DNA of 64,000 nucleotides from NCBI RefSeq assembly GCF_000243075.1, contig NC_016745.1:921659-985658 (forward strand), written 5' to 3'. Origin of the DNA: Oceanimonas sp. GK1. Lineage in GTDB: Bacteria; Pseudomonadota; Gammaproteobacteria; Enterobacterales; Aeromonadaceae. The position numbers were made by a program, and so were the translations under genes. The notes under the pieces were generated by a model. That model saw only the letters and a program-made list of their open reading frames with translations, searched no databases and was not told the origin of the DNA. Positions within the stretch are counted from its first letter, which is position 1, and every line of letters begins with the position of its first letter. This document shows, piece after piece, positions 1 to 9,193 of the stretch.

Positions 1-9
1 GTCAGGGAG

Positions 10-1368
10 TTATCTCAGTACCAGGTAAATGGAGGAGTTGCCGCGCTGAATGTTCAGGGCCAGCACTTCCGGTTTGGCCTCGATGATCTTGCGCAGCTCG
101 CCCAGCTCTCTGACCCGCTGACGGTTGACGCCGATGATGACGTCCCCTTCCTCCAGGCCGGCCATGGCGGCGGGGGAGCGGGGCGTGATCTCGGTGATCC
201 GCACCCCGCGCACGGCGTCGCCCCGCTCGCTGTTGGCCAGGGAGGCGCCTTCCAGTGCCGGGTGCAGGGTGTTGGCCGACAGGCTTTGCTCACTGGCCCG
301 GTCCAGGGTGACGTCCACGGTGCTTTCCTTGCCGTCCCGGAACAGGCCCAGGCTGACGGTGCGGTCGGCGCCCATGGTGGCCACCTTGGCGCGCAGCTCG
401 CCAAAGGAGCGGATCGGCTTGCCGTCCAGGCTGATGATGATGTCCCCAGCCTTGAGTCCGGCCTTGGCGGCGGCGGAGTCTTCCAGTACCTGGCTAACAA
501 AGGCGCCGTGCTGGCTGCGGTAGCCAAAGGTGCGGGCCAGCTCGGAGGTCAGCTCGCCGCCCATCACACCCAGCACACCCCGGCGCACTTCCCCGTATTC
601 CAGAATTTGATCCACCAGGTTTTTCACCATGTTGGCGGGAATGGCGAAGCCGATGCCGATGTTGCCGCCACCCGGGCCCAGAATGGCGGTGTTGATGCCC
701 ACCAGCTTGCCATCCAGATCGAGCAGGGCGCCCCCCGAGTTGCCGGAGTTGATGGCGGCGTCGGTCTGAATGAAGTTTTCCAGGTTTTCCACGTTGAGCC
801 CGGTGCGCCCAAGAGCGCTGATCACGCCGGTGGTCACGGTCTGGCCGAGGCCGAAGGGGTTGCCGATGGCGATGGCGAAATCCCCCACCCTGAGCTTGTC
901 GGAGTCGGCGAAGTCAATTTCCACCAGGTTTTTGGCATCCACCTTGAGCAGGGCAATATCGGTCTGCTGGTCGGTGCCGATCAGCTCGGCTTCGTATTCC
1001 TGACCGTCGGTCAGGGTGATGAGGATCTTGTCGGCGTCGTCGATGACGTGGTTGTTGGTGATCACATAGCCCTTGTCGGCATCAATGATGACCCCGGAGC
1101 CCAGGGCCTGAAAGGGGCGCTCGCGCACCTGCTCGCCGGGCACGTTGGGGCCAAAGAAAAAGCGGAACGGCTCGGGCAGGACCTGGCGGCTGATCTTGCT
1201 GCCGGAGACCGAGATATTGACCACGCCGGGGCTGACCTTTTCCACCACCGGAGCCAGGCTGTTGATCTCGCTACCGGCGCCAAAGGGCAGGGCGGCCTGG
1301 GCCGCGGGCAGGGCGGCGAACCCCATGCTCAGGGCCAGGGCGGAAACCAGGGGGAGTCGACCTTTCAT
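10..1368 (-). CDS. degQ: Periplasmic serine endoprotease, DegQ/DegP (HtrA) family
   Basis: Trypsin-like protease and chaperone that degrades misfolded proteins in the periplasm. The 452-residue product has a signal peptide (about 1-25, ending AQA), a protease domain with the triad H107 (TNNHV), D137 (TDIALL) and S211 (GNSGG), and two PDZ domains (about 262-355 and 370-450). The loop between the first strands is short, without the long glutamine-rich LA loop of DegP. This, the length near 455 and the position beside zapE favour DegQ. In E. coli degS follows degQ; here the window ends 9 bases after the stop, so that cannot be checked. No yhcB/zapG lies between degQ and zapE. Confidence 0.93.
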   Translation of the reverse strand: MKGRLPLVSALALSMGFAALPAAQAALPFGAGSEINSLAPVVEKVSPGVVNISVSGSKISRQVLPEPFRFFFGPNVPGEQVRERPFQALGSGVIIDADKGYVITNNHVIDDADKILITLTDGQEYEAELIGTDQQTDIALLKVDAKNLVEIDFADSDKLRVGDFAIAIGNPFGLGQTVTTGVISALGRTGLNVENLENFIQTDAAINSGNSGGALLDLDGKLVGINTAILGPGGGNIGIGFAIPANMVKNLVDQILEYGEVRRGVLGVMGGELTSELARTFGYRSQHGAFVSQVLEDSAAAKAGLKAGDIIISLDGKPIRSFGELRAKVATMGADRTVSLGLFRDGKESTVDVTLDRASEQSLSANTLHPALEGASLANSERGDAVRGVRITEITPRSPAAMAGLEEGDVIIGVNRQRVRELGELRKIIEAKPEVLALNIQRGNSSIYLVLR

Positions 1369-1580
1369 GCATATGCTCCTAACTGTTCAAATGATAAATG
1401 CCGGAAATTGCTTGTTCAGACTCGCCGTCGTGAGCGGAGTTCCGTGCCAGCGTGTCAAATGGTGCTGCTTTCATTAATTGTGGTTTTTGTGTGGAAGATC
1501 AAGCCTCTGCCGGCCATTCCTTGCCCTGTCCCAACCCGCCTCGCTACACTGGCGGCCCTTGCGTTCATTCAGTGATTGCC
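1369..1580. other. Divergent intergenic region degQ/zapE
   Basis: The 212 bases separate divergent starts and must hold promoters for both genes. No convincing -35/-10 pair, hairpin or coding sequence stood out by eye. Confidence 0.4.
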
Positions 1581-2681
1581 ATGACCCCGAGCAGTAAATA
1601 CCAGGCGGATCTGACCCGTTCCGATTTTGTGCGCGACCCGGCCCAGGCCGAAGCGGTGGCCCATTTACAGCGTTTGTACGACGATCTCACGGCGGTGCCG
1701 GCCGAGCCTCCCAGGCCCAGCCTGTGGCAGCGGCTCACCGGTCGCCCCGAGGTGCCCGCAGCACCGGCTCGCGGGCTGTATTTCTGGGGCGGCGTGGGCC
1801 GGGGCAAGACCTACCTGATGGATACCTTTTATGACTGTCTGCCCTTTGAACGCAAGCTCAGGGTGCACTTTCACCGTTTTATGGTGCGGGTGCACGATGA
1901 ATTGCAAAGCCTGAAGGGGCAGGCGGATCCGCTGAAAACCGTGGCCGAGCGGTTGGCCCGGGACGCCCGGGTGATCTGTTTCGACGAGTTTTTCGTGTCC
2001 GACATCACCGACGCCATGATCCTCGGCACCCTGTTTGAATACCTGTTCGGTCATGGCGTTATCCTGGTGGCCACCTCCAATATTCCCCCCGACGAGCTGT
2101 ACCGCAACGGCCTGCAGCGGGCCCGTTTTCTGCCGGCCATCCAGCTTATCAAGGCCCACTGCGAGGTGGTCAATGTGGACTCGGGGACCGATTACCGGCT
2201 GCGCACCCTGCAGCAGGCGGAAATTTATCACTACCCGCTCGACGTTCAGGCCAGTGCCAACCTGGAGCAGTATTTTGCCCGCCTGAGCAACGAGCCGGGG
2301 CGCTGGGGCGCCGATATCGAGATCAACCACCGCCAACTGGCCACCATTGCCGAGGGGGATGGCGTGCTCTACATCGGCTTTAACGAGCTGTGCTGCACCG
2401 CCCGCTCCCAGCTCGACTATATCGAGCTGGCCCGCTGCTACCACAGTGTGCTGCTGGCGGACGTCCAGCCCATGGGGCTGGACACCGACGATGCCGCCCG
2501 CCGCTTTATCGCCATGGTGGACGAATTCTACGAACGCCACGTCAAACTCATTATCTCGGCGGCGGTGCCCATGGAGCAGTTGTACGGGGAAGGGCGGCTC
2601 AATTTCGAGTTCCGGCGCTGTCTGTCGCGGCTGACCGAAATGCAGTCCCATGAATATCTTGCCAGAGAGCACCTTCCTTAG
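1581..2681 (+). CDS. zapE: Cell division ATPase ZapE (AFG1 family)
   Basis: AAA-type ATPase that in E. coli joins the division ring and affects FtsZ polymer stability. The 366-residue product has Walker A GGVGRGKT at 70-77 and Walker B VICFDEFF at about 131-138, followed by the family blocks VSDITDAM and ATSNIPPDELY. An in-frame extension to 1452 exists. The ATG at 1581 gives an N-terminus (MTPSSKYQ) matching the family, and the extra 43 residues are Cys/Pro-rich and unlike it. It lies between degQ and rplM, as in E. coli. Confidence 0.93.
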   Translation: MTPSSKYQADLTRSDFVRDPAQAEAVAHLQRLYDDLTAVPAEPPRPSLWQRLTGRPEVPAAPARGLYFWGGVGRGKTYLMDTFYDCLPFERKLRVHFHRFMVRVHDELQSLKGQADPLKTVAERLARDARVICFDEFFVSDITDAMILGTLFEYLFGHGVILVATSNIPPDELYRNGLQRARFLPAIQLIKAHCEVVNVDSGTDYRLRTLQQAEIYHYPLDVQASANLEQYFARLSNEPGRWGADIEINHRQLATIAEGDGVLYIGFNELCCTARSQLDYIELARCYHSVLLADVQPMGLDTDDAARRFIAMVDEFYERHVKLIISAAVPMEQLYGEGRLNFEFRRCLSRLTEMQSHEYLAREHLP

Positions 2682-2765
2682 TCACAATATGCGCCCCGGT
2701 CCGAGGCATGGTCGGGGGAAAGGGCGGGCGAGCCGGCCGGTTTCAACGGGCATTGAAATTAGCAG

Positions 2766-2932
2766 GTGATTTTTAAGGCAACTTTACCTATAATCGCCCG
2801 GCCCACGTTACACAGCCGCCGATAAGGTGGCATCACAGTAAGCAGACAGCTACTCGAAGGGGTAGGGGGTCTGGTCGTGTTTTGCGCATGTGCGCAAGTG
2901 TAGGATTCATTTTCAGTAATTTGGGTTCATCC
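2766..2932 (+). promoter_or_regulatory. rplM-rpsI promoter and leader
   Basis: A TATAAT -10 box at 2789-2794 is followed by a GC-rich discriminator (CGCCCGG), typical of growth-rate-controlled ribosomal promoters. The -35 near 2766-2771 is weak. The leader of roughly 130 nt carries a perfect small hairpin, TTGCGCA-TG-TGCGCAA (2882-2897), shortly before the rplM start. In E. coli L13 represses its own mRNA through the leader; whether this hairpin is that site is inference. Confidence 0.55.
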
Positions 2933-3361
2933 ATGAAAACTTTTGTTGCTAAGCCAGAAACCGTCAAGCGTGACTGGTATGTTGTTGATGCAGAGGGCAA
3001 AACTCTGGGTCGTCTGGCCACCGAGATCGCCCGCCGCCTGCGCGGTAAGCACAAGCCGGAATTTACTCCTCACGTTGACTGCGGTGACTACATCATCGTG
3101 ATCAATGCCGAGAAGGTACAGGTAACCGGTAATAAGGCCCAGGACAAGATTTACTACTCTCACTCCGGTTTTCCGGGTGGCATCAAGTCCATCAGCTTTG
3201 AAAAGCTGATTGACCGCAAGCCCGAGATGGTTATCGAGTCTGCCGTACGCGGCATGCTGCCCCGCGGCCCCCTGGGTCGTGCCATGTACCGCAAGATGAA
3301 AGTCTATGCGGGCAGCCAGCACAACCATGCTGCGCAACAACCTCAAGTACTTGACATCTAA
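2933..3361 (+). CDS. rplM: 50S ribosomal protein L13
   Basis: Large-subunit protein required early in 50S assembly. The 142-residue product ([11 protein letters not shown] start) has the same length as E. coli L13 and ends [12 protein letters not shown] as in that protein. An in-frame extension to 2882 lies in the leader and is not conserved. It is the first gene of the rplM-rpsI pair, 15 bases before rpsI. Confidence 0.97.
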   Translation: MKTFVAKPETVKRDWYVVDAEGKTLGRLATEIARRLRGKHKPEFTPHVDCGDYIIVINAEKVQVTGNKAQDKIYYSHSGFPGGIKSISFEKLIDRKPEMVIESAVRGMLPRGPLGRAMYRKMKVYAGSQHNHAAQQPQVLDI

Positions 3362-3376
3362 GGCGGGATTAGGCAA

Positions 3377-3769
3377 ATGGCAGAAACTCAATACTACGGT
3401 ACCGGCCGTCGCAAAAGCTCCACTGCGCGCGTATTCGTAAAGGCGGGCAGCGGTAACATCGTTATCAACCAGCGTTCACTGGATCAGTACTTCGGTCGTG
3501 AAACCGCCCGCATGGTGGTTCGTCAGCCGCTGGAACTGACCGAGCTGAGCGAAAAGCTGGACCTGTACATCACCGTTGCCGGTGGTGGTATCTCCGGTCA
3601 GGCTGGCGCCATCCGTCACGGCATTACCCGTGCCCTGATGCAGTATGACGAGACCCTGCGCGGTGCTCTGCGCAAGGCCGGCTTCGTGACCCGTGACGCC
3701 CGTCGCGTTGAGCGTAAGAAAGTTGGTCTGCACAAGGCGCGTAAGCGTCCCCAGTTCTCCAAGCGTTAA
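3377..3769 (+). CDS. rpsI: 30S ribosomal protein S9
   Basis: Small-subunit protein whose C-terminal tail reaches the decoding P site. The 130 residues match the E. coli length, starting [15 protein letters not shown] and ending with the conserved basic tail [11 protein letters not shown]. It is cotranscribed with rplM and followed directly by an intrinsic terminator. Confidence 0.97.
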   Translation: MAETQYYGTGRRKSSTARVFVKAGSGNIVINQRSLDQYFGRETARMVVRQPLELTELSEKLDLYITVAGGGISGQAGAIRHGITRALMQYDETLRGALRKAGFVTRDARRVERKKVGLHKARKRPQFSKR

Positions 3770-3792
3770 TTGGGACAGCAGTCTTGTATATC

Positions 3793-3821
3793 AAAAAGCC
3801 CGGTTTACCCGGGCTTTTTTA
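3793..3821 (+). terminator. Intrinsic terminator of rplM-rpsI
   Basis: Stem AAAAAGCCCGG / CCGGGCTTTTTT with a short loop and a T run, 24 bases after the rpsI stop. Confidence 0.9.
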
Positions 3822-3923
3822 TTGTGTAGAGCCGGTTTTCACGCATCAATCACTCGTTGCTTAGATATTGATTTGAAACAAGTTGTGGCGCCATATATGA
3901 GAGCTTGGGCACTCTGGCCGTCC

Positions 3924-3952
3924 TTGTAAAAGACCGCGCTTTTCATTAGAAT
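3924..3952 (+). promoter_or_regulatory. Probable petABC promoter
   Basis: TTGTAA (3924-3929), a 17-base spacer and TAGAAT (3947-3952) form a good sigma-70 promoter 115 bases before petA. A second candidate, TTGAAA (3873-3878) with TATGAG (3896-3901), lies upstream. The rest of the 3822-4067 gap shows nothing else. Confidence 0.55.
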
Positions 3953-4067
3953 TTCCGGGTTTTTTTGTGGCAATTGAAACCATGATATCCGCCGCGGTTG
4001 CCACATCGCAGTATCAATGCATGGAACGAAAAATAAATGCGCGGAGACCAAATGGGAGAGTTTTTGG

Positions 4068-4658
4068 ATGAGCAATGCGCCAGTTGATACCGGTCGCCGC
4101 AGATTTCTGACCTGGTCAACCACAGTTGTGGGTGGGGTCGGAGCTGCTTTTGCCGCTGTGCCCTTCATAGCATCGTGGAACCCCAGCGCCAAGGCGAAAG
4201 CCGCCGGTGCGCCGGTAGAAGTCGACATTAGCAAAATGGAGCCCGGTCAGTTGATTCGGGTGGAGTGGCGGGGCAAGCCGGTGTGGGTTGTGCGTCGCAG
4301 CCAGGAAATTCTGGACGGGCTGCCCCAGCATGACAACCAGCTGCGGGATCCTGCCTCCGAGCAGCCGCAACAGCCGGATTACGCCCAGAACGCCTACCGT
4401 TCCATCAAGCCCGAGGTGTTTGTGGCCGTGGGCCTGTGCACCCATCTGGGGTGTTCGCCGACCTACCTGCCCGACAGCTTCGGCGAGCAGGTGCAGGGTG
4501 TCAGCGCCGGCTTCTTCTGTCCCTGTCACGGTTCCAAGTTTGACATGGCCGGCCGTGTGTTCCAGGGGGTTCCGGCTCCGCTGAACCTGGTCATTCCCCC
4601 TTATTACTATGTCAACGACGCCACCATTCTGGTGGGCGAAGACAAGGAAGGAGCCTAA
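4068..4658 (+). CDS. petA: Ubiquinol-cytochrome c reductase iron-sulfur (Rieske) subunit
   Basis: Carries the 2Fe-2S cluster that takes the first electron from ubiquinol in the cytochrome bc1 complex. The 196-residue product has an N-terminal anchor with a twin-arginine signal (GRRRFLT, about 9-15) and the cluster motifs CTHLGC (C124, H126, C129) and CPCHGS (C151, C153, H154). The ATG at 4068 follows GGGAGAG and puts the Tat motif near the N-terminus; an extension to 4017 is unsupported. It heads petABC, four bases before petB. Confidence 0.96.
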   Translation: MSNAPVDTGRRRFLTWSTTVVGGVGAAFAAVPFIASWNPSAKAKAAGAPVEVDISKMEPGQLIRVEWRGKPVWVVRRSQEILDGLPQHDNQLRDPASEQPQQPDYAQNAYRSIKPEVFVAVGLCTHLGCSPTYLPDSFGEQVQGVSAGFFCPCHGSKFDMAGRVFQGVPAPLNLVIPPYYYVNDATILVGEDKEGA

Positions 4659-4662
4659 CATC

Positions 4663-5880
4663 ATGCTGGGTAAACTCGTAAGCTGGATCGACGAGCGCAT
4701 TCCGATGACGGCGACCTACAACAAGCACGTAGGTCAGTATCCCGCGCCCAAAAACTTCAACTTCTGGTATTTCTTTGGCTCCCTGGCCATGCTGGTGCTG
4801 GTTAACCAGATCCTGACCGGCATCTGGCTGACCATGAACTACAACCCCTCCGGTGAAGGCGCCTTCGCCTCCATCGAGTACATCATGCGGGACGTGGAAT
4901 ACGGCTGGCTGCTGCGTTACATGCACAGTACCGGTGCCTCCGCCTTCTTCGTGGTGGTCTACCTGCACATGTTCCGGGGACTGATCTACGGCTCTTATCA
5001 GAAGCCGCGCGAACTGCTGTGGCTGTTCGGCATGCTGATCTTCCTGGTGCTGATGGCGGAAGCCTTCATGGGCTACCTGCTGCCCTGGGGCCAGATGTCG
5101 TTCTGGGGTGCTCAGGTGATTATCTCGCTGTTCGGGGCCATTCCGGTCATCGGCGACGATCTGACCCTGTGGATTCGGGGCGACTACGTGATCTCCGGCG
5201 CCACCCTGACCCGCTTCTTTGCGCTGCACGTGATTGCCCTGCCGCTGGTGCTGGTGATCCTGGTGTTCCTGCACATTGTTGCCCTGCACGAAGTGGGCTC
5301 CAACAACCCCGACGGCATCGATATCAAGAAAAACAAGGACGAGAACGGCTGGCCGAAAGACGCCATTCCCTTCCACCCTTACTACACCGTAAAAGACATT
5401 GTCGGTGTGGCCGGTTTCCTGTTCTTCTTCGCCTTTGTGATTTTCTTCATGCCCGAAGGCGGTGGTTACTTCCTGGAAGCGCCGAACTTTGAAGCGGCCA
5501 ACGGCCTGAAGACCCCCGAGCACATTGCGCCGGTCTGGTACTTCACCCCCTTCTACGCCATTCTGCGGGCGGTTCCCGACAAGCTGATGGGTGTTATCCT
5601 GATGGGCCTGTCCATTGCCGTGCTGTTCGTGCTGCCCTGGCTGGATCGCTGCAAGGTGCGTTCCTTCCGCTACCGCAGCAAGCTGCACCTGCTGAACATC
5701 GCTCAGTTCGTGATCTGCTTTATTATTCTAGGCATTCTGGGCGCGCTGCCGTCCACGCCGGTACTGACGCTGCTGGCCCAGGTGACTTCGTTCGGCTATT
5801 TCGCCTTCTTCGTGCTGTTGTTCTTCTACAGCAAAAACGAAAAAACCAAGCCGCTGCCAGAGAGGGTAACGTTCAAATGA
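4663..5880 (+). CDS. petB: Cytochrome b of the bc1 complex
   Basis: Membrane core of complex III, binding two b hemes and both quinone sites. The 405-residue product is mostly hydrophobic helices, with probable heme ligand histidines at 88, 102, 189 and 204. The quinol-site motif reads PVWY (in APVWYFTPFYA) rather than PEWY. The start at 4663 follows an AAGGAG site; an extension to 4609 overlaps petA and is not used. The stop overlaps the petC start (ATGA), which suggests coupled translation. Confidence 0.96.
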   Translation: MLGKLVSWIDERIPMTATYNKHVGQYPAPKNFNFWYFFGSLAMLVLVNQILTGIWLTMNYNPSGEGAFASIEYIMRDVEYGWLLRYMHSTGASAFFVVVYLHMFRGLIYGSYQKPRELLWLFGMLIFLVLMAEAFMGYLLPWGQMSFWGAQVIISLFGAIPVIGDDLTLWIRGDYVISGATLTRFFALHVIALPLVLVILVFLHIVALHEVGSNNPDGIDIKKNKDENGWPKDAIPFHPYYTVKDIVGVAGFLFFFAFVIFFMPEGGGYFLEAPNFEAANGLKTPEHIAPVWYFTPFYAILRAVPDKLMGVILMGLSIAVLFVLPWLDRCKVRSFRYRSKLHLLNIAQFVICFIILGILGALPSTPVLTLLAQVTSFGYFAFFVLLFFYSKNEKTKPLPERVTFK

Positions 5881-6611
5881 AAAGGATAGTTGTTGCATTG
5901 TTTGCGCTGTTGCCGGCTCTGACCTTTGCTGCCGGCGGCAATGTTCACCTCGACGAGGCGAACTATGATCTGACCGACAAGGCCTCGCTGCAAAACGGCG
6001 CCAAGTTGTTCATGAACTACTGTGCCGGCTGTCACAGCACCCAGTACCAGCGTTACAACCGGGTGGCCGAGGATTTGGACATTCCGGAAGACGTGATGCA
6101 GGCCAACCTGAACTTCACCGGCGTGGCCATCGGTGAGCTGATGGAAAACGCCATTCCGGAAGCCGATGCCGCCAACTGGTTTGGTGCCGCGCCGCCGGAT
6201 CTGACCCTGGTTGCTCGGGTGCGTGGTGCCGACTGGCTCTACACCTACCTGCGTTCCTTCTACAAGGACGACAGCCGTCCCTTTGGGGTGAACAACCTGG
6301 TGTTCCCGTCCGTGGGCATGCCCCATGTGCTGGAACCGCTGCAGGGCAGCGCTCATCTGAAAACCGAAACCCGCACCGTTGACGGTGTGGAAGTGGTCAC
6401 TCCGGTGGGCATTGAAGCGGACGGCAACGGCGAGCTGAGCGCCGGCGAATACGACCAGGCGGTGCTGGATATCGTCAACTTCCTGGTGTATTCCGGTGAG
6501 CCGGTCAAGCTGGAGCGTCAGCGCCTCGGCTACTGGGTACTGGGCTTTTTGGCTATCTTCTTCGTCATTGCCTACCTGCTGAAGAAAGAGTACTGGCGGG
6601 ACGTACACTGA
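5877..6611 (+). CDS. petC: Cytochrome c1 of the bc1 complex
   Basis: Membrane-anchored c-type cytochrome that passes electrons from the Rieske protein to soluble cytochrome c. The 244-residue product has a signal peptide (about 1-18, LTFA), the heme attachment site CAGCH (C49, C52, H53) and one C-terminal membrane helix (about 219-235) before the positive tail KKEYWRDVH. It overlaps petB by four bases. Confidence 0.95.
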   Translation: MKRIVVALFALLPALTFAAGGNVHLDEANYDLTDKASLQNGAKLFMNYCAGCHSTQYQRYNRVAEDLDIPEDVMQANLNFTGVAIGELMENAIPEADAANWFGAAPPDLTLVARVRGADWLYTYLRSFYKDDSRPFGVNNLVFPSVGMPHVLEPLQGSAHLKTETRTVDGVEVVTPVGIEADGNGELSAGEYDQAVLDIVNFLVYSGEPVKLERQRLGYWVLGFLAIFFVIAYLLKKEYWRDVH

Positions 6612-6637
6612 GTAGACGTCGTCTAAGCTGAACAGGT

Positions 6638-6680
6638 GAACGGCAATGGGGGTATACTGCTTCCATTGCCGTTCCATTTT
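6638..6680 (+). terminator. petABC terminator enclosing the sspA -10 box
   Basis: A 12-bp perfect stem, GAACGGCAATGG (6638-6649) and CCATTGCCGTTC (6663-6674), is followed by CATTTTTG. Its 13-base loop contains TATACT (6653-6658), the best -10 box for sspA. Termination of petABC and initiation at sspA therefore appear to share the same bases. Confidence 0.75.
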
Positions 6681-6698
6681 TGATTTCTGGAGGATTCA

Positions 6699-7328
6699 AT
6701 GGCAGTTGCGGCCAACAAACGTTCCATTATGACGCTGTTTTCGGGGGCGGATGACATCTACAGCCACCAGGTGCGCATTGTACTGGCGGAGAAGGGTGTC
6801 AGTGTGGAGATCAGCCAGGTCGAGCCTGACAGCCTGCCCGAGGACATGCTGGAGCTGAACCCCTACGGTACGGTGCCGACCCTGGTCGACCGGGAGCTGG
6901 TGCTTTATGAATCTCGCATCATCATGGAATACCTGGACGAGCGCTTTCCTCATCCGCCGCTGATGCCGGTGTACCCGGTGGCCCGGGGCAACAGTCGGCT
7001 GATGATGCACCGCATCGATCAGGACTGGTATTCACTGGTGGCGCGCATTCAGCGTGGCGACAAGGCCGACGAGGCCCGCAAGGAGCTGCGTGAGGCCCTG
7101 CTGGCCATTGCGCCGGTGTTTGCCGAATTCCCCTTTTTCATGAGTGAAGAGTTCAGCCTGGTCGACTGCTACATGGCCCCGCTGTTGTGGCGGCTGCCGT
7201 CCCTCGGCATTGAGCTGTCCGGCCGTGGCGCCAAGGAGCTCAAGGCCTACATGGTTCGTCTGTTTGAGCGTGACTCCTTCCAGGCCTCGCTCACCGAAGT
7301 TGAGCGCGACATGGGCGGCAAGGTGTGA
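6699..7328 (+). CDS. sspA: Stringent starvation protein A
   Basis: RNA-polymerase-associated protein with a glutathione S-transferase fold but no transferase role. It alters promoter use during starvation and acid stress. The 209-residue product has the thioredoxin-like N-domain ([23 protein letters not shown]) and an all-helical C-domain. A strong GGAGG site precedes the ATG. It sits in the petABC-sspA-sspB order usual in gammaproteobacteria that have a bc1 complex. Confidence 0.95.
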   Translation: MAVAANKRSIMTLFSGADDIYSHQVRIVLAEKGVSVEISQVEPDSLPEDMLELNPYGTVPTLVDRELVLYESRIIMEYLDERFPHPPLMPVYPVARGNSRLMMHRIDQDWYSLVARIQRGDKADEARKELREALLAIAPVFAEFPFFMSEEFSLVDCYMAPLLWRLPSLGIELSGRGAKELKAYMVRLFERDSFQASLTEVERDMGGKV

Positions 7329-7330
7329 CC

Positions 7331-7768
7331 ATGGACGAGATGACCCCCAGCCGGCCCTATGTGCTGCGGGCCTTTTACGACTGGCTGCTGGACAACGAAC
7401 TGACCCCGCACCTGCTGGTGAACGCCGAGGTGCCCCATACCGAAGTGCCGCGCCAGTACGTTAACGACGGCCAGATCGTGCTCAATATCTCGCCCAGCGC
7501 CGTGGTCGGCCTGCACATGGACAACGAGGCGGTCAGCTTCAATGCCCGTTTCGGCGGCCAGCCGCTGCAGGTGTACATTCCCATGGCGGCGGTGGTGGCC
7601 ATTCAGGCCCGGGAAAACGGCGCCGGCACCTTCTTTCCGCCGGAGCCGGCCTACGAGACCTGGCTGGAAGCCGCCAGTCGGGAAGACGATGAGCCGGTGC
7701 CGCCGGAAATGGAGCCGGCCCAGCCTGCCCCCAAAAAGGGACGGCCCAACCTCAAGGTCATCAAGTAA
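7331..7768 (+). CDS. sspB: ClpXP protease specificity-enhancing factor SspB
   Basis: Adaptor that binds ssrA-tagged proteins from stalled ribosomes and hands them to ClpXP. The 145-residue product has the substrate-binding domain (RPYVLRAFYDWLLDNELTPH), a variable acidic/proline linker and the C-terminal ClpX-docking motif GRPNLKVIK. A GTG at 7325 overlaps the sspA stop, but the ATG at 7331 gives the family N-terminus and is correctly spaced from AAGGTG. Its native terminator has been split by an IS4-family element. Confidence 0.94.
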   Translation: MDEMTPSRPYVLRAFYDWLLDNELTPHLLVNAEVPHTEVPRQYVNDGQIVLNISPSAVVGLHMDNEAVSFNARFGGQPLQVYIPMAAVVAIQARENGAGTFFPPEPAYETWLEAASREDDEPVPPEMEPAQPAPKKGRPNLKVIK

Positions 7769-7789
7769 TAAAAAACGCAGCCACGGGCT
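7767..7789 (+). terminator. Left half of the sspB/dolP terminator, interrupted by an IS
   Basis: AATAAAAAACGCAGCC (7767-7782) is perfectly complementary to GGCTGCGTTTTTTATT (9210-9225) on the far side of the insertion sequence. Removing the IS and one target copy restores a 16-bp stem with loop ACG. That hairpin is a bidirectional terminator between convergent sspB and dolP. Confidence 0.85.
7779..7789. repeat. Target-site duplication, left copy
   Basis: AGCCACGGGCT, repeated exactly at 9203-9213. Eleven bases is within the 10-13 bp usual for the IS4 family. Confidence 0.92.
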
Positions 7790-7839
7790 TAATGCCGATC
7801 AGTTAAGCCAAATCGCTTGACGATCCCGCTCAGAAGATC

Positions 7840-7873
7840 AAAATCCGATGATCACAGGTCATCGGATTTTTTT
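7840..7873 (+). promoter_or_regulatory. Hairpin at the IS left end, just before the transposase start
   Basis: AAAATCCGATGA (7840-7851) and TCATCGGATTTT (7859-7870) form a 12-bp stem followed by more T residues. The transposase ATG follows at 7874. It looks like an intrinsic terminator that would stop transcription entering from sspB, and it could also hide the start codon in read-through RNA. Confidence 0.6.
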
Positions 7874-9193
7874 ATGCTGCTTTCTGACGCACTGGCTCGC
7901 ACCTCCCTCAATCGCACCGTTGAATTTCACAGCCTGGCTGAGGTGCTCGACCCCGAGATAATCCAAGCTTGTCTGGCTTCAAACGGGGTGGCGACGGTGC
8001 GCAAGCGCAAACTTCCGATGGAAGCCATGGTCTGGGCAGTCATTGGCATGGCGCTGTTTCGTGGCGATTCCGTACGCCAGCTCATCAATAAGCTGGATAT
8101 CGTCCTGCCACAAGAAGTCGACTCGGTGGTGCGCAGCGCGGTCACACAAGCACGTAAAAAGCTGGGCAGCGACGTGGTGCGCGATATCTTCAGGCAAACC
8201 AGTGCCAACTGGCATGCGCAGGCTCAGCATCCGCACTGGAGCGGACTGAACCTGTATGGTGTTGACGGCGTAGTCTGGCGCACTCCGGACTCACCACCGA
8301 ATGCCGGTGCCTTTGCCCGCACCGCCAACCAATCCACGGACGCCGCTTATCCCCAGGTGCGCATGGTGTGCCTGATGGAGCTGAGCAGCCATTTGTTGGT
8401 GGACAGCGCCTTTGACAGCGTCGCGGTCAATGAAATGCAGCTGGCGGTCCGCTTGCTGCCGAGCATACCGGACCATAGCCTGACGCTGTTTGATAAAGGG
8501 TTCTACTCATTGGGGTTGCTGCATGCCTGGCAACAAGGGCAGCAACGGCACTGGTTGCTGCCGTTGCGTAAAGGCACGCAGTATGAGGTGGTGCGCAACC
8601 TGGGCCGCGATGACAAACTGGTGCGGTTGACCCCCAGCCCGCAGGCAAGAAAAAAGTGGCCCGACTTATCGGAGACGCTGGAAGCGAGACTGCTGAGTAA
8701 AACCGTCAAGGGAAAGCTCGTTCATATCCTGACCTCTCTGACCGATGCCATGGCCTATCCGGGTCGGGATATTGTGGATTTATATGCCCATCGCTGGGAA
8801 ATCGAGCTGGGCTATCGAGAAATGAAGCAGCACCTGCTGGACAGTCGCTTCACCTTGCGTAGCCAGTTGCCGGAGCTGATACACCAGGAGTTATGGGGTG
8901 TGCTGCTGGCCTACAACCTTATCCGCTACAAAATGATCTTGATGGCTCGAGTGTTACCGGCGACCTATCCGAATCAGCTGAGCTTCAGGGAAGCCTCGTC
9001 CTACATCATCTTCAAGCTGAGCCAGCTGCCCAGTGTGGCACCGGGCAACTTGCCAAGAGAGGTATTTGCCCCAGAGAAACAGGCCAAACAGTTCAAGCTG
9101 GAGGGGAAACGAGAACGAAGTTATCCAAGAGTGCTGAAAGCTTCCAAAAACACCTATCCGGTCAGAAAGAAAAATGCCGCTCACCTTAAGTGA
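7874..9193 (+). CDS. IS4-family transposase
   Basis: DDE transposase for cut-and-paste movement of the element. The 439-residue product is clearly similar to E. coli IS4 transposase (442 residues). Probable catalytic residues are D131 ([11 protein letters not shown]), D207 (LFDKGFYS) and E311, the last inside the family signature Y304-R307-E311-K318 ([15 protein letters not shown]). The frame stays open to 7817, but those codons cover the hairpin in the IS end, so the ATG at 7874 is preferred. The gene is intact and stops within the right inverted repeat. Confidence 0.93.
   Translation: MLLSDALARTSLNRTVEFHSLAEVLDPEIIQACLASNGVATVRKRKLPMEAMVWAVIGMALFRGDSVRQLINKLDIVLPQEVDSVVRSAVTQARKKLGSDVVRDIFRQTSANWHAQAQHPHWSGLNLYGVDGVVWRTPDSPPNAGAFARTANQSTDAAYPQVRMVCLMELSSHLLVDSAFDSVAVNEMQLAVRLLPSIPDHSLTLFDKGFYSLGLLHAWQQGQQRHWLLPLRKGTQYEVVRNLGRDDKLVRLTPSPQARKKWPDLSETLEARLLSKTVKGKLVHILTSLTDAMAYPGRDIVDLYAHRWEIELGYREMKQHLLDSRFTLRSQLPELIHQELWGVLLAYNLIRYKMILMARVLPATYPNQLSFREASSYIIFKLSQLPSVAPGNLPREVFAPEKQAKQFKLEGKRERSYPRVLKASKNTYPVRKKNAAHLK

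Noticed and set aside
7817..7873. N-terminal extension of the transposase
   Set aside because: The added residues translate the IS end and its hairpin and do not match IS4 transposases.
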